NCBI GenBank assembly: GCA_002505765.1
Contig: DAVZ01000063.1
Coordinates: forward strand, 1 to 29,727
DNA length: 29,727 bases
From: Methanobacterium sp. UBA176
GTDB taxonomy: Archaea > Methanobacteriota > Methanobacteria > Methanobacteriales > Methanobacteriaceae
Reading direction: 5' to 3'
The translations under genes were made by a program, and so were the position numbers. The notes below the pieces were generated by a model, which was not told where the DNA came from, searched no databases, and saw nothing but the letters and a program-made list of their open reading frames with translations. Of this stretch, positions 16,630-26,379 are shown piece after piece (within the stretch, counting starts at the first letter, position 1; every line of letters begins with the position of its first letter).

Positions 16630-16775
16630 CCAAAATCTTTGACTTTGGGTCCTCAAACACAATGTGTCTGGGACATCGAAAGCTATGCTGACAAATACTT
16701 GTTTTTTGTCGCCTCAAAATTCATAGAATTTTGACAGCTTTCGACAGGTTCCAAAATCTTCGATTTTGATAACCT
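16630..16775 (-). repeat. Structured purP leader: four hairpin units, one a three-way junction
   Basis: H1 16630-16648: CCAAAATC, loop TTT, GACTTTGG; its inner end overlaps two bases (GG) of the purP ribosome binding site. H2 16649-16674: GTCC and CA/ACACA arms with one bulge. H3: outer arms TCGAAAGCT (16676-16684) and AGCTTTCGA (16736-16744) enclose GACAAA / TTTGTC (16690-16710) and the perfect TCAAAATTC, loop ATA, GAATTTTGA (16714-16734). H4 16746-16775: AGGTT / AACCT around CAAAATC, loop TTC, GATTTTG. Mismatches in H1 and H2 are G-U pairs in the minus-strand RNA. Confidence 0.65.
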
Positions 16776-16880
16776 CCAAAATATAAGTAATTGCCATTAG
16801 TTAAAGATTTTTTTTCTAATAATTATTTTTATCGTCTTGTTATTTTGAGTTTATTAACTCCAGAAAATATAATTTCAAAA

Positions 16881-16892
16881 ATATAAATATAT
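16881..16892 (-). promoter_or_regulatory. Candidate TATA region for purP
   Basis: On minus TGATATATTTAT-like sequence (16881-16892) would place transcription start near 16855 and a leader of about 240 nt containing all hairpins. A second candidate, AATTTATATA at 16931-16940, lies right after the inverted repeat at 16951-17009. Which is used cannot be decided from sequence. Confidence 0.35.
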
Positions 16893-16950
16893 CATTTAAA
16901 AGTAGTTCATGCCTACCAATAATATGAACATATATAAATTATACACCCAT

Positions 16951-17009
16951 AACTCAGCTAAAATTAGATTAACTCTTTTTATTACCTTTTTAACCTAATT
17001 TTAGAGTTT
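16951..17009 (-). promoter_or_regulatory. Long inverted repeat between comC and purP
   Basis: Arms CTAAAATTAGATTAA (16958-16972) and TTAACCTAATTTTAG (16990-17004) pair with one A-C mismatch that is G-U on minus. AACTC / GAGTT flanks extend the stem past a 3-nt bulge. The loop is 17 nt. It lies about 10-20 bp upstream of a TATA-like element for purP and about 200 bp after comC. It could be an operator or the 3' structure of the purM-comC transcript. The rest of 16776-17205 is AT-rich with no coding signal seen. Confidence 0.4.
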
Positions 17010-17205
17010 TATAATGCTTTTAAATCGGTTTATAGTGTTTTAAAAATGTCTATGATATAGGCTGACAAAACCTTAAATATTGTTTAATTCTATTAATCAA
17101 CCATAATAAAAAAAAACAGGAATAAATAGATTTCTTATGCAATAATATTATTATAGCTGGATAGAAAGGAATATTCGTTAAAAGTTAATATTCAAAATCT
17201 TTAAA

Positions 17206-18234
17206 TCATATTAATATTTTATCCAGATCGAAATCTAATTCTCTGGAAATGTCTTTAAGCTGTGAATAAAGCTTTTCATCCAGAGCAACCCCATTTTCTT
17301 TAGTTTTATTAATATTTTTTACTTCCATATCCCCAGGGATAAAAATATTCTCTCCAGAATCTTTAATTTCTGCAATAAACTCGTCAACATCTTCTTTAAA
17401 TTCATCAATGTCCACAAACTTTGAAGGATCAATTACCATTATCAGATCACCCTTGGTACACATTTCTTCAGGATTAGCTGTTCCTCTTACTGCTTTGCCT
17501 GATGCTGCTTTAACCAGAGGTCCTGCAAGTATTTCGATCATAAATGCTAATGCATATCCTTTATGAGCGCCAAATGGTAAAATTGAGCCCCTTAAAGCAC
17601 ATTCAGGGTCTATTGTCGGATTTCCTTCCTCATCAAGTGCAACATTCTCCGGGATTTTCTGACCCTTTCTTATGGCTTCAATAAGTTTTCCCCTTGCAGA
17701 AGCAGATGTTGCCATATCCACTGATACATAATGCTTATTTGAGGGAATACCTATTGCTATAGGATTAGTTCCAAGAATTGGCTCTTTACCCCCAATCGGA
17801 GCAACTGCAGGCTCAGTATTTGCTATTACAACCCCTATCATGTTTTCCATAACTGCCATGTCAGAGTAGTACCCTGCAACCCCAAAGTGATTTGAATCAT
17901 GCACGCCAACAACTGCTATTCCAGTTTCTTTTGCTTTTTGGATGGCAATTTCCATTGCTTTATATGCAACAACATGTCCAAATATATGATTACCATTTAT
18001 AAGTGCCATTGATGGGGTTTCTTTTCCAATTTCTATATCTGCATCCTTAACTATCGTACCCACCTTAAGTCCTTTCACGTATTGAGGAAATCTGCCTATT
18101 CCATGTGATGAAAATCCTTTTAAGTTAGCATCAAGGGTTACATCCGCAACAATTTCTGCATGTTCCTTCTTTACATCCATCCTGGTTAAAATTTCCATTA
18201 TTAACGATCTTTCCTGTTCTGCTGTGATATTCAT
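17206..18234 (-). CDS. comC: L-sulfolactate dehydrogenase
   Basis: NAD-dependent oxidation of L-sulfolactate to sulfopyruvate, supplying ComDE in coenzyme M synthesis. 342 residues of the Ldh_2 (malate/L-lactate dehydrogenase) family: SSHGIGRFPQYVKGL near residue 42, GVHDSNHFGVAGYYSDMA with the catalytic His region near 115, and GTNPIAIGIPS and GAHKGYALAFMIEIL further on. Other members act on malate or lactate, so the ComC call rests also on the nearby comDE. It starts 10 bp after the purM stop with AAGGTGT as ribosome binding site, so the two are co-transcribed. Confidence 0.88.
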   Translation of the reverse strand: MNITAEQERSLIMEILTRMDVKKEHAEIVADVTLDANLKGFSSHGIGRFPQYVKGLKVGTIVKDADIEIGKETPSMALINGNHIFGHVVAYKAMEIAIQKAKETGIAVVGVHDSNHFGVAGYYSDMAVMENMIGVVIANTEPAVAPIGGKEPILGTNPIAIGIPSNKHYVSVDMATSASARGKLIEAIRKGQKIPENVALDEEGNPTIDPECALRGSILPFGAHKGYALAFMIEILAGPLVKAASGKAVRGTANPEEMCTKGDLIMVIDPSKFVDIDEFKEDVDEFIAEIKDSGENIFIPGDMEVKNINKTKENGVALDEKLYSQLKDISRELDFDLDKILI

Positions 18235-18244
18235 TTAAACACCT

Positions 18245-19273
18245 TCATAATTTAACTATGCTTTCATTAAATGTTTTAATTTTAACCTTTTCTTCTATGT
18301 CCTTTCTCACAAATCCTATTTTATATGCCTTTTTATAATTATTTATAATATTTATAGCTTTATCCATGTATTCTGGAGGAACAATAACCACAAATCCAAT
18401 GTTCATATTAAATGCTCTGTACATTTCATCCAGAGGCACGTCAGAATTATAAATTGACTTAAATATTGGATAAGGTTCAGGTAAATTTATAATTTCGTAA
18501 CCAACACCTTTTTTAAGTCTTTTAAGGTTTAAAAATCCCCCGCCAGTTATATGGGCAAGTCCATGAATTTCCATATCCTCATTTATAAGATCAATTACCG
18601 GTTTAACATAAATTTCAGTTGGTCTTAAAAGTTCTTCACCAACAGTGGTATCAGGATCGTCTGGAAGAGGATCATCCACATTTAAACTTAGTTTATCAAA
18701 AAATACTTTCCTGGCAAGACTTAAACCGTTACTATGAATACCGCTGCTTTCTATTCCAATAAGCACATCGCCATCGCTGATATTTTCTCCAGTTATTATT
18801 TTATCTTCATCAACGATTCCAATTCCTGTACCGGCAAGATCAAAATCCTTTATAATTTCTGGTAGAGAAGCTGTTTCTCCTCCAATAATGGCTATTTTTG
18901 ATTTTTCGGCTCCGTTTGCAAGTCCTTTTCCAATTTCCCTTGCAATTTCTGGATCTGCCTTTTCTACAGCCAGATAGTCTACCATGGCTATTGGCTCAGC
19001 CCCCACACAAATAATATCATTTACAACCATGGCAATGCAGTCTATTCCAATAGTATCATATTTATCCATCATTTTTGCAACTAATATTTTGCTTCCAACA
19101 CCATCTGTACTCATAGCAATGGCTTTATTCCCTAATCTTACAAGCGCTGCAAAATGTCCGCTTTCTGTAATTATATCCCTAAAAGAAAGCGTTTTTCTAA
19201 TTTCTGAAACCAGTGCAGAGACCGTTACCTCCTCAAGATCAATATCTACTCCTGATTCTGAATATGTTACCAT
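18245..19273 (-). CDS. purM: Phosphoribosylformylglycinamidine cyclo-ligase (AIR synthetase)
   Basis: ATP-dependent ring closure of FGAM to AIR in purine synthesis. 342 residues with the PurM fold: AMSTDGVGSKILVAKMM (residues about 53-69), GIDCIAMVVNDIICVGAEPIAMVDYLA (about 75-101), GGETASLPEI and GIESSGIHSNGLSLARKV, and HITGGGFLNLKRL in the second half. GGTGAAATC directly precedes the ATG. comC follows in the same operon, linking purine and coenzyme M genes. Confidence 0.95.
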   Translation of the reverse strand: MVTYSESGVDIDLEEVTVSALVSEIRKTLSFRDIITESGHFAALVRLGNKAIAMSTDGVGSKILVAKMMDKYDTIGIDCIAMVVNDIICVGAEPIAMVDYLAVEKADPEIAREIGKGLANGAEKSKIAIIGGETASLPEIIKDFDLAGTGIGIVDEDKIITGENISDGDVLIGIESSGIHSNGLSLARKVFFDKLSLNVDDPLPDDPDTTVGEELLRPTEIYVKPVIDLINEDMEIHGLAHITGGGFLNLKRLKKGVGYEIINLPEPYPIFKSIYNSDVPLDEMYRAFNMNIGFVVIVPPEYMDKAINIINNYKKAYKIGFVRKDIEEKVKIKTFNESIVKL

Positions 19274-19329
19274 GATTTCACCAAAAATTTTTTAAAATAG
19301 ATGTATAATTAATGTTATCTGATCTGGAA

Positions 19330-19338
19330 CTATAAAAC
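19330..19338 (-). promoter_or_regulatory. TATA box of purM-comC
   Basis: GTTTTATAG on minus lies about 60 bp before the purM ATG, predicting a start near 19305-19310 and a 35-nt leader that holds the GGTGA site. Confidence 0.45.
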
Positions 19339-19396
19339 TTTTTAGATTACTGCAAATAGAAATAACAATCTATTGAATTGTTTTCCATCAATTCTT

Positions 19397-20365
19397 TTAA
19401 AAATATGATATTCCACTATAATTTGTCCTGTAATGTGAAAATTTATCCATATGAGAATCAGAGTGTGATTTAATAAGCTTTTTCTCATTAGATGTGTTTA
19501 ATAAAAAGTTTATCAGTTCCGTTAAAGCATTAACTCCAATTTTTTGGACTTTATCGTCGTCATCGTCTAGTAAAGCAATTAATCTCCTCATATGCCCTCT
19601 TTCCATAAAAGTTTTGGCATAGAAACTTGCTAATCTTTGTAGTGAACCTTCTTCACTGAATTCTAATTTAGAAGTATGGTTATACTGAGTCATTTTTTGA
19701 ATAATCAAGTTTTCATAATCAATATATTGAATTTCTTCAAAATATGGAATCATTCTACATATTCGCCGGTTAATAATGCGAAATATGCGTAAAACAACAT
19801 TAAGTGAATTATCAAGATAAAAAATCTCGTTTTTATTCCTGATTTCTAACATATCTGTTGAAAAAAAAATATCAGAGTATGGTAGATTTAATGAAAATTT
19901 AGATCGGCTGAGTTTATACTTAATTTTACCTGTTAATTCAGCTAGTAAGTCAAAAATTATATCAATAATCACAAATTTATGAACTTCCCAGGTAAATAAA
20001 TCTAATGAACGTTGTATTGATTCATTAAAATCATAATTTCTATTATCAGACATATTTTTTAATTCATTAATAATGATTTCTTGAATATTTTCATCATCTA
20101 TTAAAAAATATATTCTTCCCAGGGCGTAAGCCTTAATATTTTCGTTTTTATGTGAAATAAGTGTCAGAATAATTTCTAACCCAAGTTTTAATTGTTGATC
20201 TTTTGTATATTGTACTGAATTATTGAAAATTTCTTCTAACTTTTTAGAAGATTGAAAATCATTTTTTGATGGGTATTTTTCATATATTACATTTTTTTTA
20301 ACATCTGAATAATTTACGGCTCCATTTATTGGGACAATTTTCCCTATAAGTGATTTCAATCCCAT
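19397..20365 (-). CDS. Hypothetical helical (HEAT/ARM-like) protein
   Basis: 322 residues, AT-rich, Lys/Ile/Asn-rich and without signal peptide or membrane helix. Repeating amphipathic helices (KLGLEIILTLISHKNENIKAYALGRIYFL, and near the end ALLDDDDDKVQKIGVNALTELINFLL) resemble HEAT/ARM repeats, with an acidic DDDDDK patch. I recognise no specific family. It stands alone, with a 624-bp gap upstream and 123 bp to purM downstream. AGGAAGATG upstream is a weak ribosome binding site. The atypical composition suggests an accessory gene. Confidence 0.6.
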   Translation of the reverse strand: MGLKSLIGKIVPINGAVNYSDVKKNVIYEKYPSKNDFQSSKKLEEIFNNSVQYTKDQQLKLGLEIILTLISHKNENIKAYALGRIYFLIDDENIQEIIINELKNMSDNRNYDFNESIQRSLDLFTWEVHKFVIIDIIFDLLAELTGKIKYKLSRSKFSLNLPYSDIFFSTDMLEIRNKNEIFYLDNSLNVVLRIFRIINRRICRMIPYFEEIQYIDYENLIIQKMTQYNHTSKLEFSEEGSLQRLASFYAKTFMERGHMRRLIALLDDDDDKVQKIGVNALTELINFLLNTSNEKKLIKSHSDSHMDKFSHYRTNYSGISYF

Positions 20366-20989
20366 TATAACATCTTCCTGAAGTTGTGAAATATTCAGTT
20401 AATATTATTATATATTATTGATAAATATTAAATATTTTGATCATAATTAATTCAAAAACTCGGTAAACTGTATAAAAAAAAATAAATTATTACATGGAAT
20501 AAAAACAGAATAATTATTCAAATTAGCCAAAAATAAGTAATAAATACTTTTAAAGAATTAAAAAGTAGCTAAATTGCTCGAAAAGATAAAAATGAACGCT
20601 CATGTCCATGATCTTGTGCATAAATCATGCTTTGCATTAAATTGTAATGTTGACTAATTACGTGGAATTATATCTTAAAGAGGATTTTGATTAACTTCCA
20701 TTTGCTAATATGATGATTTCAAATATTTTTATGATATAGTTAACTGTTCCAATGCCATTTTATGACAAATAAACTGATAAAATACCACATCTACATAGTA
20801 ATAATTAAATTAAAGCTTTTAACATCACTCCCTTTCAGGGGTTCAAAATCCTCCAAAGTGTAATTTACTTATCGATAATTCACATGAAAACTATAAAAAT
20901 CAAAGATTTTTCCAGCGCCAAAATCGTAGATTTTGAGAGGTTGTAATCATAATACTTGCACTACATTCTGGGGCATGAGCGAAAAAGAA
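20366..20989. other. 624-bp gap between fttA and the helical-protein gene
   Basis: AT-rich, no convincing coding sequence on either strand. It contains two hairpins near the fttA end (listed separately), and an 8-bp inverted match, CGCTCATG near 20595 against CATGAGCG near 20975, that spans most of the gap. Otherwise nothing is recognised. Confidence 0.5.
20895..20935 (-). repeat. Two hairpins downstream of fttA
   Basis: AAAAATC, loop AAA, GATTTTT (20895-20911) and CAAAATC, loop GTA, GATTTTG (20919-20935), both perfect 7-bp arms with 3-nt loops and ATC / GAT edges. They lie 55-95 bp past the fttA stop. Confidence 0.65.
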
Positions 20990-22896
<1,907 letters not shown>

Positions 22897-22995
22897 CATC
22901 ACTTCTAAAAAAATAGAAATAAGTAAATCAGGTTTACAAATGCACTTAATATAAAGTTAATTTAATAAATTTAATAGGGCCAAAAAAAAGTTAAA

Positions 22996-23619
22996 TTATT
23001 TCCTTAATCTTCTTTCTACCTCTTCTTCAGGTAGCATTTTAAATCCTTCTTTAGTTACTGTTGCAACAAGGATGCCGTTACCTGAAAATGTGTCTCTTTC
23101 CATAGCAGACTGAATTGCCCTTATAGCAACGTCTATTCCTTCTTCAGTATCCATATCTTCATGATATCTATCTTCAAGAACACCGTAAGCTATTGGTGAA
23201 CCTGATCCCGTAGAAATCATCTTATCTCCTATTACACCACCTGTAGGGTCAAGTGAGAATAATGCAGGACCATTATCGTCTATCCCTCCAAGTAATGTTT
23301 GAACTAAGAATGGATAAAATCTTGATGAATGTAATATGTTGGCTGTTAAAGTCGCTGCAGATTCGACGCTTATTCTTTCGCCGTTTCTTAACCTATAAAG
23401 GGTAACTTCAGCGCTTATGTATTTCATAAGTGTCTGGGCGTCGCCTACTCCACCGGCTATTGTAGCCCCGATATGATCATCTATTTTAAAAATTTTTTGA
23501 GCGACTTTGTGGGCTATTAAATTACCCATGGTGGCCCTTCTTTCTGTGGCAAATACAACGCCGTCACTACATTTTAAACCAACAGTTGTAGTGCCTTTTA
23601 ATCTGTTTTCATCATTCAT
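22996..23619 (-). CDS. psmB: Proteasome beta subunit
   Basis: Catalytic beta subunit of the archaeal 20S proteasome. The precursor has a short propeptide MNDENRLKG that is removed to expose Thr10 (GTTTVG). The family motifs GVVFATERRATMG, AHKVAQKIFKIDDHIGATIAGGVGDAQ and ISTGSGSPIAYGVLE are intact. 207 residues is the usual length. GAGGTGT precedes the ATG. The alpha subunit is not in this window. Confidence 0.96.
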   Translation of the reverse strand: MNDENRLKGTTTVGLKCSDGVVFATERRATMGNLIAHKVAQKIFKIDDHIGATIAGGVGDAQTLMKYISAEVTLYRLRNGERISVESAATLTANILHSSRFYPFLVQTLLGGIDDNGPALFSLDPTGGVIGDKMISTGSGSPIAYGVLEDRYHEDMDTEEGIDVAIRAIQSAMERDTFSGNGILVATVTKEGFKMLPEEEVERRLRK

Positions 23620-23687
23620 AAATACACCTCAAAAAAATACAAAATATAATTAAAAATAGTTTTCTATGCCTAATATTGGAATTCATA

Positions 23688-23697
23688 TTATATAAAC
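23688..23697 (-). promoter_or_regulatory. TATA box of psmB
   Basis: GTTTATATAA on minus lies about 70 bp before the psmB ATG, which predicts a leader of about 45 nt. The remaining 23620-24027 gap between the divergent psmB and taw2 is AT-rich without other recognisable features, apart from the palindrome next to taw2. Confidence 0.5.
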
Positions 23698-24006
23698 ATT
23701 ACTTGTGGCACTTTCTCCTATTTTTAATTTTTAAAGTTTTATTTATTTCCTATTAGCTAATTAAAATCTATTTTATGTTTTTTATTTATAATATGTTTGA
23801 TTAAAGCTTTGAATTCAAATTTAAAGAATATAGAGTGGTTTTTAAAGAGAAATTTATAAATTTTTAAATAATTTTTAACAAATTAGGTTAATTATTATTG
23901 CATAAAACAGTAGTTGTGGTAAAATAACATTAATTATATATCAATTTTATTTTTTGTAATTTATAATACTTAAAATTTTTGATTTTCAATAATAAAATTT
24001 AAAAAC

Positions 24007-24023
24007 ATAGATAACATATCTAT
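24007..24023. promoter_or_regulatory. Perfect inverted repeat just before taw2
   Basis: ATAGATA, spacer ACA, TATCTAT ends 4 bp before the taw2 ATG. Upstream AAAATTTAAAAAC (about 23994-24006) fits a TATA region whose start would fall on the ATG, so the repeat occupies the TATA-to-start interval, where a bound repressor would block initiation. No ribosome binding site is visible. Confidence 0.4.
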
Positions 24024-24027
24024 CCAT

Positions 24028-24753
24028 ATGAGGGGCAAAGTCATCGGAGATATCCTTGTTTTAAAAAATGAACCAGATAATGTAGATGAACTCCTAAAAT
24101 TACCTGAGGTAAAACGCATAGTTAAATTAGGGCGGATAAATGGTTCTAAAAGAGAACCTGAAGTGGAAATACTGGTTGGAGATGATACAGAAACTATTCA
24201 CAGGGAAAATCACTGTTTTTTTAAATTAGATGTTGCTAAAATAATGTGGTCCAAAGGAAACACCACAGAACGGCAGAGAATTCCAAAAATCGTTAAAAAT
24301 GGCGAAACAGTGGTGGATATGTTTGCAGGGATAGGATATTTTTCAATCCCCATTGCAGTACATTCCAATCCAGAAAAAATTTATTCAATAGAGATTAATC
24401 CAATATCTTATGGATATTTAAAGGATAATATCACTCTTAATAAGGCTGAAGACATAATAAAACCAATATTAGGAGATTGTAGAAAAGTAGCACTTAAAGA
24501 AGTTGCAGATAGGGTTTTAATGGGATACATAGGGAATACACACGAATTTCTGGATGCAGCAATGCAAATAGTAAAGCCTGGCGGTATAATTCATTATCAT
24601 GAATCTGTTCCAGACCTTTTGAAATTTAAAAGGCCTCCCCAAAGAATTATTGATGCTGCAGAAGGGCGTGGAGTGGAGATATTGAAAAAAAGAGTGATTA
24701 AAAAGTATTCTCCCGGTGTTTATCACGTTGTGGTGGATGCAAAAATAAATTAA
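24028..24753 (+). CDS. taw2: tRNA(Phe) wyosine aminocarboxypropyltransferase-like protein
   Basis: Predicted to transfer the 3-amino-3-carboxypropyl group of SAM to imG-14 at position 37 of tRNA(Phe). 241 residues: a small N-terminal domain, then a class I methyltransferase fold with VVDMFAGIGYFSIPIA (about 97-112) and EINPISYGYLKDNI, where Glu precedes the INP motif as in Taw2 rather than Asp-x-Asn-Pro of Trm5. DRVLMGYIGNTHEFLD and GGIIHYHESVP complete the family pattern. It is shorter than Trm5. The start is probably leaderless. Confidence 0.85.
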   Translation: MRGKVIGDILVLKNEPDNVDELLKLPEVKRIVKLGRINGSKREPEVEILVGDDTETIHRENHCFFKLDVAKIMWSKGNTTERQRIPKIVKNGETVVDMFAGIGYFSIPIAVHSNPEKIYSIEINPISYGYLKDNITLNKAEDIIKPILGDCRKVALKEVADRVLMGYIGNTHEFLDAAMQIVKPGGIIHYHESVPDLLKFKRPPQRIIDAAEGRGVEILKKRVIKKYSPGVYHVVVDAKIN

Positions 24754-24787
24754 TTTTGACCCATATAATAAAAATGGTGATGATATT

Positions 24788-25309
24788 ATGGAATTATTTG
24801 AAGCTATTAAAGGTAGAAGAAGCATTCGCAAATTTAAAGAAAAAGTTCCTGAAGATGAATTAATCGAAAAAATAGTCGAAGCTGGAATCTGGGCACCATC
24901 TGCAGGAGATTTACAGAGCTGGGATGCAGTAATAGTAAAAGATCATCAAACTAAACTTCAAATTGCCGTAGCTGCATATGTACAGGAATTTATCGCTAAA
25001 GCGCCGATTGTAATTGTGATGTGTGCTAACAAAGCAAATGCCGGAGCAAGATACGGTGAAAGAGGTAGGGAACTTTACTGCATACAGGACGCTGCCTGTG
25101 CGACGCAAAATATGATGCTTGCAGCCTATGCACTTGGATTAGGCGCTGCATGGATTGGTGCATTTAAGGAAGAAGAAATTGTAGAATTATTGGATTTACC
25201 AGCCTATGTAAGGCCTGTTGCACTGATTCCTATTGGATATCCTGACGAAAAACCAGAAACACCACCAAGAAGAAGCGTTAAAGAGGCTCTTCACAGGGAA
25301 AAATATTGA
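24788..25309 (+). CDS. Nitroreductase-family flavoprotein
   Basis: 173-residue FMN-dependent NAD(P)H oxidoreductase of the nitroreductase superfamily. RRSIRKFKEK (10-19) binds the FMN phosphate, WAPSAGDLQSW replaces the usual APSxxNxQPW, and GLGAAWIGAF with PVALIPIGYPDE closes the fold. The substrate is unknown. GGTGATGAT lies just before the ATG. It is 34 bp after taw2 and 12 bp before the DUF429 gene, probably one transcript. Confidence 0.88.
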   Translation: MELFEAIKGRRSIRKFKEKVPEDELIEKIVEAGIWAPSAGDLQSWDAVIVKDHQTKLQIAVAAYVQEFIAKAPIVIVMCANKANAGARYGERGRELYCIQDAACATQNMMLAAYALGLGAAWIGAFKEEEIVELLDLPAYVRPVALIPIGYPDEKPETPPRRSVKEALHREKY

Positions 25310-25321
25310 ATTCCGTTTTAC

Positions 25322-25912
25322 ATGTTTAATAATAACTTTAAACTGGACTTTAAAATCATTGGGGTTGATCTGGCAGGAAAATCAGAGAATCCCACCGGAA
25401 TTTGTTTTTTAGATCCAGATAAAATCGGATGCTGTACTATTTTTGAAGATAATGAGATATTAAAAATTATATCAAATGCAAACCCTTCATTAATTGTTAT
25501 TGACGCCCCACTTTCACTTCCAAGGGGCAGATGCTGCTTAAGCAATGAATGCTCATGCAGCGATATAGGGGGACATTTTAGAAAAGCTGAAGTTGAAATG
25601 CGAAAATATGGACGTACATTGCCCCTCACATTCCGTGGGATGCGAATGCTTACTGAAAGAGGAATTAAGATTGCAGATAAATTAAAAAGTCAATATGAAG
25701 TCATTGAATCCCATCCAAGGACCATAAAAAAAATTTTAGGTCCCCAAAACGCTGCAAAAATTAAAAAAACTTTCCATTTATCCAAAAATATCAGTGAACA
25801 TGAAATGGATGCTGTTCTTCTTGTTATTGCAGGAATAAACTATTACAACAATAATTTTATGGAGTTTGGAGATAAGGAAGAGGGAATTATTATTCTACCA
25901 ATGCCTCCTTAA
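25322..25912 (+). CDS. DUF429 family protein, RNase H-like fold
   Basis: 196-residue protein of the DUF429 predicted-nuclease family: IIGVDLAGKSENPTG near the N-terminus, VIDAPLSLPRG at about 60, ESHPRTIKKIL in the second half and EHEMDAVLLVIAG near the end. These acidic positions form the typical RNase H-like site. It has a Cys-rich insertion (CCLSNECSCSD) at about 72-82 that could bind metal. It follows the nitroreductase closely. Biochemical function is not established for the family. Confidence 0.78.
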   Translation: MFNNNFKLDFKIIGVDLAGKSENPTGICFLDPDKIGCCTIFEDNEILKIISNANPSLIVIDAPLSLPRGRCCLSNECSCSDIGGHFRKAEVEMRKYGRTLPLTFRGMRMLTERGIKIADKLKSQYEVIESHPRTIKKILGPQNAAKIKKTFHLSKNISEHEMDAVLLVIAGINYYNNNFMEFGDKEEGIIILPMPP

Positions 25913-26024
25913 AACCCTCAATAAAAGACATTTACTTATTATATCAGCAAATTTTTGAAATTCATAATTTAAAGATAATATTTTAAAGGAAAAAGTAATG
26001 TTACTATCGTATTAAGATCATAAG

Positions 26025-26203
26025 ATGTGGAGATTGTTTATGACCAGGCAGGAATCTGTAGTTAAAGCTACCTGTGAAATCTTAATCCCCCATAAATATT
26101 CTGGTATTGACACTTTTAAATTTAGAACCATGCTCATGGAACGGCTGTAAGAGCATAATGACGATATAATACAGGATATTGAGGATATATTCATTAGATA
26201 TTG
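26025..26203 (+). pseudogene. Small ORF with an in-frame TAA
   Basis: From ATG 26025 the frame reads MWRLFMTRQESVVKATCEIL and IPHKYSGIDTFKFRTMLMERL, then TAA, then EHNDDIIQDIEDIFIRY and a TGA. A CAA-to-TAA change would account for the interruption. It looks coding (acidic helix at the end) but is short and unrecognised. The rest of 25913-26349 is AT-rich with only a further 20-codon frame (MMLLKAAERSLTHFGG) of doubtful meaning. Confidence 0.35.
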
Positions 26204-26349
26204 ACTAATTTTAAAACATGAAAACAAAAGGTGCTGCTACCTACAATGATGCTTCTAAAAGCTGCAGAACGTTCATTAACCCATTTCGGGGGAATATTCA
26301 ATTTTTAACATATACAATACAATAATATAACATATAGTGCTATTTAAAG

Positions 26350-26379
26350 CCTAAAGTACATACATGTACATTACTTAGG
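26350..26379 (-). terminator. Inverted repeat right after the transglutaminase-like gene
   Basis: CCTAA / TTAGG outer arms and GTACAT / ATGTAC inner arms with an asymmetric internal loop lie directly downstream of the stop codon. No long T-run follows on minus, so a termination role is only a guess. Confidence 0.3.

Noticed and set aside
17169..17193. GAATATT / AATATTC stem-loop after comC as a terminator
   Set aside because: Weak AT-only stem with no clear T-run after it on minus; could be chance.
20705..20780. Possible C/D box guide RNA (ATGATGA then CTGA about 65 bases later)
   Set aside because: No convincing D' or C' boxes and no terminal stem; such short motifs are expected by chance in AT-rich DNA.
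20597..20980. 8-bp inverted match CGCTCATG / CATGAGCG as mobile-element ends
   Set aside because: Too short, and no transposase, target duplication or coding content lies between.
26018..26227. 69-codon minus-strand ORF in the gap after DUF429
   Set aside because: The plus-strand reading of the same DNA looks more protein-like; the minus ORF has no ribosome binding site or recognisable motif.
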